8,293 nt of DNA, from contig CAUJFU010000523.1 of NCBI GenBank assembly GCA_963169055.1, positions 1-8,293 of the forward strand, read 5' to 3'. Every line of letters starts with the position of its first letter. Positions within the stretch are counted from its first letter, which is position 1. The translations under genes and the position numbers were made by a program. The notes below the pieces were generated by a model, which worked only from the letters and a program-made list of their open reading frames with translations, ran no database searches and was not told the DNA's origin. Positions 1-5,433 of the stretch are shown one piece after another. The DNA comes from Myxococcota bacterium. GTDB taxonomy: Bacteria; Myxococcota_C; UBA6777.

Positions 1-41
1 TCCCTTGATTGCGGAAAAAAGCCCCGTAAACACCATCCCAC
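1..41 (+). repeat. Probable partial copy of the 5345-5402 intergenic repeat
   Basis: The window begins with TCCCTTG (1-7), the same 7 bases that end the first hairpin of the element at 5345-5402. After a different middle part, positions 22-41 match 5383-5402 at 17 of 20 bases, ending in the shared ATCCCAC. The left part would lie outside the window. It sits just downstream of the alpha-glucosidase stop. The match is short and its middle is unconserved, so this is a suggestive call only. Confidence 0.45.
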
Positions 42-52
42 CGCGACGCCCT

Positions 53-1780
53 CTATTCATAGCGGTGAACCAAAAGCACCCCTTCAAACGGTCGTAATCG
101 CGTAGGTCTTGACACAAGCGGCGCAGCCTCGGACAACATCGGCAACGCCACACCGCGATCCAACCAAGCCACTTCCTCGACGCTCGCCTCCAAAGAAGAA
201 AACCAAGCCACAGGCGCATCCCCCGCAGGTAACGCCTGTTCTTGTGCCCCAAAGTTCAACCAGATCTCCGCCCGCCAAGCCTCACCTGCCAAGCTTCGCT
301 CATAACCAAGCAACACCCGACGACTGCGTTGATCTTCGAACAAGCGCATCTCACCTCGCGCCAAACAAGGCAACAGCCGCCGCCAATGCAACAAACGGCG
401 ATAACACCACAGCAACGAATTGGGAGCTTTGCGCTGCGCATCAACGTTCACACGCGGATAGTTCGGATGCACAGGAAGCCACGTTTTGTCTTTCGTACCA
501 GAAAAGCCCGCGTGATGGGCATCCGCCCATTGCATCGGACTACGACAGACATCGCGATGGACAAATAATCCCATCCGCTTCATCCAAGGCCACAACAAAT
601 CAGGCACCCAACCGTAATGGTGTGCCAGCGGATCGAGCGAAGACGAAAACGGCGTATCCAGCGACGTCATCCCGATCTCTTCGCCGTAATAAAGAAACGG
701 CACACCACGCGCCGTCAACTGCACAAAGGCCAAAAGCGCCGCTCGATGGGGATCTCCGCCCAGTCGATCAATCGATCGTGCGCGGTCATGGTTCCCAAAC
801 ACCCATGTCGGCAATAGCGGCGGCGCAAAGTTTTGTTCGTACTCCGCAATCAACGCTCGGAACGCTTCTGCTCGAAATGCCGTTCGCATCGCACGAAACA
901 AAAAGACCAGATGCAAACCATCGGCATGTTCGCCACAATAACGCTTGAGCGCTTCGGGAGAGCCAAAGACTTCGCCGACCAAAAAGCGCGAAGGATGGCT
1001 GTAGCTGTCTAATACAGACCGAAGTTCTTTGGAAAAGGCCAAGGTATCGGGATGATCGATGGTATGCAGCGGGCGTTGGAAAAATCCTTCAGGACTGTCC
1101 TCGCTTGGGAACGGTCGCCAAGATCTCGGATTATCCGCAAAGGAAGCATCTTTGAAGATCGCGTTAAAGATATCCAACCTGAAACCATCGACACCTTGAT
1201 CCAACCAAAAACGCACATGATCCAACATGGCCCGTTTGACCGCAGGATTCCGATAATTCAGATCAGGCTGAAAGGGTAAAAAAGTGGCCCAATACCACTG
1301 TTGGGTTTGTTCTTCGTAATGCCATCCACTGCCGCCGATCATTGCACGCCAGTTGTTGGGGGGCTTTTTCCCGTCTTTTCCGCGTCCATCACGCCACAAA
1401 TACCAGTCGCGTTTGGGATCGTCGCGGTGACTGCGTGATGCCTGAAACCAAGCAGAATCCGAGGATGTGTGGTTCATCACCATGTCCATGACCAAACGCA
1501 TCCCTTGTGCATGAACGGCCTCGATCAGTCGATGAATCGACTCCATCGTCCCATATTCGGGCGCGATCGCTCGATAGTCGCTGATATCATAACCAAAGTC
1601 GCGTTGTGGACTCGCATACACGGGCGACAACCACAGCGTCTCGACTCCCAACCACTTGAGATATCCCAGACGCTGCAAGATCCCTTCGATGTCCCCGATG
1701 CCATCGCCATCGCCATCCATAAACGAACGCGGATAGATCTGATACACCGTCGTGGCTTTCCAGTCCTCACGCACTTCCAT
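53..1780 (-). CDS. GH13 alpha-glucosidase (oligo-1,6-glucosidase/maltase type)
   Basis: Complete 575-residue glycoside hydrolase family 13 enzyme that would release glucose from the non-reducing end of short alpha-glucosides (maltose or isomaltose type). There is no signal peptide, so it should be cytoplasmic. The start fits the family (WKATTVYQIYPRSF, residues 7-20), followed by a DGDGDGIGD metal-binding-type loop (22-30). The conserved regions are all present: I, DMVMNH (99-104); II, GFRLD with nucleophile Asp203; III, LVGE with acid/base Glu270; IV, GNHD with Asp332. QPDLNY (171-176) and CRSPMQW (412-418) are also typical of alpha-glucosidases, and the length is normal. Ile204 follows the nucleophile, where Val is usual in alpha-1,6-acting and Thr/Ala in alpha-1,4-acting enzymes, so linkage preference is unclear. 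The start is supported by an AAGGAAAGG ribosome binding site. The gene stands alone here, diverging from the methyltransferase; no transporter or regulator is adjacent. Trehalose-6-phosphate hydrolase or sucrose-acting relatives are less likely alternatives. Confidence 0.95.
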   Translation of the reverse strand: MEVREDWKATTVYQIYPRSFMDGDGDGIGDIEGILQRLGYLKWLGVETLWLSPVYASPQRDFGYDISDYRAIAPEYGTMESIHRLIEAVHAQGMRLVMDMVMNHTSSDSAWFQASRSHRDDPKRDWYLWRDGRGKDGKKPPNNWRAMIGGSGWHYEEQTQQWYWATFLPFQPDLNYRNPAVKRAMLDHVRFWLDQGVDGFRLDIFNAIFKDASFADNPRSWRPFPSEDSPEGFFQRPLHTIDHPDTLAFSKELRSVLDSYSHPSRFLVGEVFGSPEALKRYCGEHADGLHLVFLFRAMRTAFRAEAFRALIAEYEQNFAPPLLPTWVFGNHDRARSIDRLGGDPHRAALLAFVQLTARGVPFLYYGEEIGMTSLDTPFSSSLDPLAHHYGWVPDLLWPWMKRMGLFVHRDVCRSPMQWADAHHAGFSGTKDKTWLPVHPNYPRVNVDAQRKAPNSLLWCYRRLLHWRRLLPCLARGEMRLFEDQRSRRVLLGYERSLAGEAWRAEIWLNFGAQEQALPAGDAPVAWFSSLEASVEEVAWLDRGVALPMLSEAAPLVSRPTRLRPFEGVLLVHRYE

Positions 1781-1839
1781 GCTCGCACCTTTCCTTGTGT
1801 ATGCTACAATACCGCCTTGAAAGAAGGAGATCTCTCAAG
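1781..1839. promoter_or_regulatory. Divergent intergenic region with start signals for both genes
   Basis: These 59 bases separate the minus-strand alpha-glucosidase from the plus-strand methyltransferase, so both promoters probably lie here or extend into the gene starts. TACAAT at 1805-1810 is a good -10 candidate for the plus strand, but no convincing -35 is found at the right distance. AAGGAGA at 1824-1830 is a strong ribosome binding site 9 bases before the ATG at 1840. On the minus strand AAGGAAAGG (complement of about 1787-1795) serves the ATG at 1780. The promoter call is weak; the ribosome binding sites are firm. Confidence 0.4.
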
Positions 1840-3144
1840 ATGGCCCAGACCTACTTTGCTACCACGCTACCCGGTTTAGAAGAAGCCCTCCAACTCGAAC
1901 TGCGTGCCATGCGCTGCAAACACACGCAGATCGTCTCGGGCGGTGTCGAGTTTGAAGCCACCCGAAAGGGCCTCTACACCGCCCTTTACACCACACGCTG
2001 CGCGCATCGGATACTGCTGCGCCTCGATGATTTTCGCGCAGGCGACCTCTTCACCCTCCATCGCAAAACCCAACGCATCGAATGGTCGCGTTATCTCCCG
2101 CCCCATGCGCCTTTGCAACTGCACATCACCAGCCACCGTTCCCGCCTCCACAGCCGCGATGCCATCGAACGCACCCTGATCGAGGCTCTCCAAGACGCAC
2201 TCCCCAAAGCCCCGCCGATCCCGTCTCGTTCTTTGGAGGACGACGCATCGCCCCATCTCTCTTCGGACGAAGCCAATCTACCGGATAAAACAAACCCTTC
2301 GCGCTCCTTGCAAAACGCCGACGCATCGCCTCCTCCACGCTCCTTGCAAAACGCCGACGCATCGCCTTATCCACGCTCCGCCCAACAAGACAGCCCATTC
2401 GGTTTGTGGGTTCGCGTCGAAGAAGACCGCTGCACCTTGAGTTTCGATGCAACAGGACCGTTGCTCTATCAACGCGGCTGGCGCACAGCCACAGGCGAAG
2501 CACCTTTGCGCGAATCCATCGCTTGCGCTTTGTTGTGGCTGCTTGGTTGGACGCCAACACAGCCTCTTGTCGACCCTGTATGCGGATCGGGAACTTTTCT
2601 GATCGAAGCAGCCCGTCTACAAGCCGCCCTCCCTCCGCGCTTACCGCGTCCTTATCTTGTCCAGCGCTGGCCGGACTTTGACCCCGCCCTCTGGGAAGAA
2701 GTCTTGCACGCTCCGCTCCTGCTTCCGCGCTGGAAAGCGCGCAACCCGCCATCGACCGAACCTTCGCAACTGTGGGGATTCGACCACGATCCCAACGTCA
2801 TCGGATACGCAAAGCAAAACGCTCTTCGTGCCGAGGTTTCCGCGCTCACCCAGTTCTCGACACGATCGCTTGACGCCCTGCTCCCACCCGCCTCCACCAC
2901 AGGCTTCCTCATCGCCAACCCCCCCTACGGAAGACGCCTCTCCCGAAAAACACCACAACAAAAAGGCGCAGAACAAGTCTTACTTCGACGCTTTGCAGAC
3001 CACTTCACGGGATGGCAGATGGGCCTGCTCTTGCCCCGCGATATCACGCCACAACACCCCGCCCTCCAAGCCCAAGAGATCGCTCGCTTTCGCAACGGTG
3101 GTTTCCCCGTGACCTTTTGGCGGCTCTCTCACCCATCCTCCTAA
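1840..3144 (+). CDS. THUMP-domain class I SAM-dependent RNA methyltransferase (COG0116, RlmL/YpsC-like)
   Basis: 434-residue enzyme predicted to methylate a guanine N2 in rRNA or tRNA using S-adenosylmethionine, in the cytoplasm. The N-terminus (MAQTYFATTLPGLEEAL) is the hallmark start of this family. It continues as a ferredoxin-like/THUMP region to about residue 125. Linking strands (GLWVRVEEDRCTLSFD, 188-203) and QRGWR (211-215) lead into the Rossmann domain with DPVCGSGTFLIEAA (245-258, SAM-binding motif I), GFDHDP (313-318, acidic motif) and catalytic NPPYG (360-364). The start at 1840 is preferred over an in-frame TTG at 1795 or ATG at 1801 because it has AAGGAGA at correct spacing and the family-typical first residues. 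The protein lacks the second RlmK methyltransferase domain found in E. coli RlmL. Residues about 127-186 are an unusual Ser/Pro/Asp-rich insert containing a 36-bp tandem repeat. It is the first gene of a tight gene set. The exact target RNA position cannot be decided from sequence. Confidence 0.93.
   Translation: MAQTYFATTLPGLEEALQLELRAMRCKHTQIVSGGVEFEATRKGLYTALYTTRCAHRILLRLDDFRAGDLFTLHRKTQRIEWSRYLPPHAPLQLHITSHRSRLHSRDAIERTLIEALQDALPKAPPIPSRSLEDDASPHLSSDEANLPDKTNPSRSLQNADASPPPRSLQNADASPYPRSAQQDSPFGLWVRVEEDRCTLSFDATGPLLYQRGWRTATGEAPLRESIACALLWLLGWTPTQPLVDPVCGSGTFLIEAARLQAALPPRLPRPYLVQRWPDFDPALWEEVLHAPLLLPRWKARNPPSTEPSQLWGFDHDPNVIGYAKQNALRAEVSALTQFSTRSLDALLPPASTTGFLIANPPYGRRLSRKTPQQKGAEQVLLRRFADHFTGWQMGLLLPRDITPQHPALQAQEIARFRNGGFPVTFWRLSHPSS
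2302..2373 (+). repeat. 36-bp tandem repeat inside the methyltransferase gene
   Basis: Two in-frame copies of 36 bases (2302-2337 and 2338-2373) match at 34 of 36 positions and encode RSLQNADASPPP and RSLQNADASPYP. A decayed earlier copy near 2226-2252 encodes RSLEDDASP and shares the 11-base core GACGCATCGCC (2242-2252, 2320-2330 and 2356-2366). A partial fourth start (RSAQQDSP) follows at 2374. The period is exactly 12 codons, so copy-number change would keep the reading frame. Confidence 0.9.
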
Positions 3145-3154
3145 GGAGATCGCT

Positions 3155-3778
3155 GTGTATCTACGCCTATCATTTCTTTCTTTGTTGTTTTTCCTTACTC
3201 CAACCGCCGTCTCTGCAAAAGGTCTATTGGCCGACTGCCTCAAACGCTGCGCAGATCGCCAACAACAACGCTATCTCCGTTGCTTGCAAGATCAGCCTTC
3301 TTCTCGAATCTCCCCGTGTCTTCGACCTTCCGAAGATCTGTGCCGCTCACGTTGCCAACAATACGTCACCCAGTTCCGCGACCGCGAGCGCCATCTTTGC
3401 ACACAACAATACATCCTGCGGATGCGCTTGTGCCAAGATCTCCGCCCCTCCGAACAGCACGCCTGTCGGCACTTTGCCCTCCAACAAAAACGCCGTTGCC
3501 TCAAACCTTGCCTCCCTGCCCCCGCAGAGTCCGACATCTTGCGATGCCTCAAATATTGCAACCAGTTCCAATCCAAAAAGCTGCTTCGATGCAAACGCTT
3601 GCGCCTCTTGCCTCGCTTGCGCCGCCTCTGCGAACAACGCTACCGCGAAGAATACGACCGTTGCATCCACCTGTGCAAACGCCCGTCTGCCCTCACTTCA
3701 CCCTCTTCCCAACCGTCTCCCACTTCCCTCCCCCTACGCGATCTCCCATCCTCCCCCACCTCCCGACCTGTGCGGTGA
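3155..3778 (+). CDS. Small secreted basic cysteine-rich protein with CX3C motifs; function unknown
   Basis: 207 residues, not recognised as a known family. GTG start, supported by AAGGAG at 3143-3148, which overlaps the methyltransferase stop and suggests translational coupling. Residues 1-21 form a signal peptide (hydrophobic LSFLSLLFFL, then AVSA before Lys22), so the mature protein is exported to the periplasm or beyond. The mature part has 17 cysteines (28, 32, 43, 55, 63, 67, 82, 93, 104, 115, 119, 131, 135, 146, 159, 170, 174). Five CX3C pairs and six spacings of exactly 11 put most cysteines on one helical face, implying disulfide-linked helices. It is rich in Arg, Lys and Gln, with few glycines, unlike EGF or Stig1-type folds. 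The last 32 residues are a Ser/Pro-rich tail. The next gene, a lipoprotein with an HExxH motif, starts 3 bases after the stop. It could be a partner, substrate or pro-protein of that enzyme, but this is inference. Confidence 0.85.
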   Translation: MYLRLSFLSLLFFLTPTAVSAKGLLADCLKRCADRQQQRYLRCLQDQPSSRISPCLRPSEDLCRSRCQQYVTQFRDRERHLCTQQYILRMRLCQDLRPSEQHACRHFALQQKRRCLKPCLPAPAESDILRCLKYCNQFQSKKLLRCKRLRLLPRLRRLCEQRYREEYDRCIHLCKRPSALTSPSSQPSPTSLPLRDLPSSPTSRPVR

Positions 3779-3781
3779 TCC

Positions 3782-5254
3782 ATGAAAACAAAGCTTACCT
3801 TCGTCCTGTTGTTTAGCGTGTGTTTGTTCCATTGCAGCGAACATCTCCCCATTTGTCGGTCTTCGATGGATTGCCACGTGGGCTTTATTTGCGCAGAGGC
3901 CCAAGGCTCGGCGCGGCTTCTTTGCGTGAAACTGCCCTCTCCCTCCACACCATCCCACAAACATCCATCGGGGCAACGATCAAGCCGTCTCCCTCAAATG
4001 CCCAACCCATCGCCCAAATCAGCCACCCCTCCGCCGTCTCGCCAAAGCACTCCTCCGCCCTCCGCTGCTCCCAACGCACTTTCGCCTGTTTCTCTCACAG
4101 AAGATCTCCCGCCTTCCAACGCAAACGTTGCGACCGATTGCTTGCCTCCTCCATATCTCCCCCCACAAGAGGCCGAAAACGGCGGACGCACCGTCCACAT
4201 CGACGCGCAAGATCGGGCGTTATTTCGCACCTTGCGCTTGCTTTACCACGTCAGCCAACGTTGCAGCGCAAAGATCTGGTCCGAAAGCTTTCGCATCGAC
4301 CGCATCCCCAGCTACTTTGTCAACATTGGAGCCTCTTCTCCCGAGCAACAACGGCCCCTCCGAGGCTTCTTGCTCAACCATCCCAACCCCCCTTCGGATG
4401 CGATCCTTGTCGACTCACGCCAAACCCAAGGGCTCACCAACGTGTACCTCTACAACGGCCAAAAAAGGCAGATCCCCGCGCCCGGGTTCACTTTTCAGCT
4501 TCCGATCCATGAGATAAAAAGCTACGCGATGCTTTATGGCGCACAAAAAAGCCTACGCGCAGAAAGCCTCTCTTTCAAACGCCTGTTGGTTCACGAGATC
4601 TTCCACCGCGCACAAATCATCGAAAAAGCGTGGAGATACCCACACGGCAGCCAAAACCGATCAGGCTATGCCTTTGATTCCCAAAGCATCGCGCTGGCTC
4701 TTTTGGAAAATCGCCTCCTTGCACGAGGACTCCAAAGCCCCCGACCTGAGCGCTTTCTGTTGCTCTTTTATGCGGTGCGTTCTTCACGGATCATCCGAAA
4801 TCCTGACCGACAAAACCGCATCGAAGACTACGACAATTATCAAGAATGGCTGGAAGGCACTGCGATGTTTGTAGAACATCAATTCTCTCTTTATGCGGGC
4901 TTCCCATTTCAACACAACGATCTAGAAAGCATCCCCCAACGCCTCTTGATCTTTGAACAAAACCACCGCGACCTCGACCATAGCTTTGTACGAGAAGGTC
5001 TGTTTGCGCGATTTTACGGAACAGGGGCAGCCATCGGCCTTTTGCTTGATCGGCTGGGTGACACACGGTGGCGCCCTGCTTGCCGCGAAGGGCGCGCACT
5101 CTACCAACATCTGCGAGACCGATGGGGCCGCCTCTCCGCCCAAAGACAACGCGCCCTTCTTCGAGAAGCGGAACAACATGGAATGGCCGAACTCCAAAGC
5201 ATCGCCCAAAGCTTTTCAAGGATGCTACGACGCCGCCACGCCCACAACGAGTGA
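3782..5254 (+). CDS. Putative lipoprotein with HExxH zinc-metalloprotease signature
   Basis: 490 residues. The N-terminus is a short hydrophobic export signal with Cys14 and Cys18. LFHC (15-18) would be the lipobox, but His before Cys is non-standard, so anchoring is probable rather than certain. A four-cysteine module follows (Cys25, 31, 37, 48), similar in spacing to the start of the protein at 5434. Residues about 51-130 are a Pro/Ser-rich linker. The globular part contains LLVHEIFHRAQ with HEIFH at 271-275, the zinc-binding and catalytic pattern of zincin proteases. WLEGTAMFVEH (356-366) has a Glu (358) well placed as the third zinc ligand of a gluzincin. GTGAAIGLLLDRL (413-425) begins a helical C-terminal part. 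The exact peptidase family is not recognised, and activity and substrate are unknown. It would act in the periplasm or on the outer membrane. No ribosome binding site is visible before the ATG, which lies 3 bases after the previous stop, so translation is likely coupled. Confidence 0.9.
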   Translation: MKTKLTFVLLFSVCLFHCSEHLPICRSSMDCHVGFICAEAQGSARLLCVKLPSPSTPSHKHPSGQRSSRLPQMPNPSPKSATPPPSRQSTPPPSAAPNALSPVSLTEDLPPSNANVATDCLPPPYLPPQEAENGGRTVHIDAQDRALFRTLRLLYHVSQRCSAKIWSESFRIDRIPSYFVNIGASSPEQQRPLRGFLLNHPNPPSDAILVDSRQTQGLTNVYLYNGQKRQIPAPGFTFQLPIHEIKSYAMLYGAQKSLRAESLSFKRLLVHEIFHRAQIIEKAWRYPHGSQNRSGYAFDSQSIALALLENRLLARGLQSPRPERFLLLFYAVRSSRIIRNPDRQNRIEDYDNYQEWLEGTAMFVEHQFSLYAGFPFQHNDLESIPQRLLIFEQNHRDLDHSFVREGLFARFYGTGAAIGLLLDRLGDTRWRPACREGRALYQHLRDRWGRLSAQRQRALLREAEQHGMAELQSIAQSFSRMLRRRHAHNE

Positions 5255-5433
5255 CGTCGTCGACAAAAAAACCCGTGTTCGCGCCCGTCCAAGCGAGAGA
5301 GTCGTTGGTTTGAAAAGCCTGTGATCTCTTTGTCGACACGGGGTCAAGGGAGCCGCACTCCCTTGCAGGGCGTGGGGTGGAACCCCACAAACACGATCCC
5401 ACAATTCACGTGCAAGAATAAAAGGAGAAGAGA
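5255..5433. other. Intergenic region with inverted repeats and ribosome binding site
   Basis: 179 bases without a supported gene. A 9-base inverted repeat (GTCGACAAA at 5259-5267, TTTGTCGAC at 5329-5337) brackets the first part. Two compact hairpins follow at 5345-5365 and 5372-5388, listed separately. AAAGGAG at 5421-5427 is a good ribosome binding site 6 bases before the ATG at 5434. No clear sigma-70 promoter was found, though the gap size and hairpins suggest the downstream gene is its own transcription unit. Confidence 0.6.
5345..5402 (+). repeat. Double-hairpin intergenic element (candidate dispersed repeat)
   Basis: The first hairpin pairs CAAGGGAG (5345-5352) with CTCCCTTG (5358-5365) around a 5-base loop, a perfect 8-bp stem. 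The second pairs GTGGGGT (5372-5378) with ACCCCAC (5382-5388) around a 3-base loop. Then comes AAACACGATCCCAC, which resembles the sequence at 28-41. No T-tract follows either stem, so it is not a canonical rho-independent terminator, though it could still slow transcription or protect the 3' end of the upstream mRNA. REP-like dispersed elements have this kind of architecture. Confidence 0.6.

Noticed and set aside
1-52. Rho-independent terminator for the minus-strand alpha-glucosidase
   Set aside because: On the minus strand there is a run of six T after GGGGC, but no matching stem upstream was found.
109-948. A 279-codon plus-strand frame opposite the alpha-glucosidase
   Set aside because: It lies antisense to a gene with all GH13 catalytic motifs; its product is low-complexity (Thr/Ala/Pro/His rich) with no recognisable feature.
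1795-1839. Longer methyltransferase start at TTG 1795 or ATG 1801
   Set aside because: The added 13-15 residues contain the ribosome binding site of the ATG at 1840, and family members start with the M-x2-YFAT pattern that begins there.
2302-2373. CRISPR array
   Set aside because: The two 36-base units are directly adjacent with no spacers and are in frame inside a coding region.
3012-3785. A 257-codon frame crossing from the methyltransferase into the small cysteine-rich gene
   Set aside because: It overlaps two well supported genes in another frame, and its product is an Ala/Ser/Pro/Asn-rich shadow without a start signal.
5366-5402. Second hairpin as a classical rho-independent terminator
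   Set aside because: The stem is strong but no run of T follows on the plus strand (AAACACGATCCC), so the classical model does not fit.
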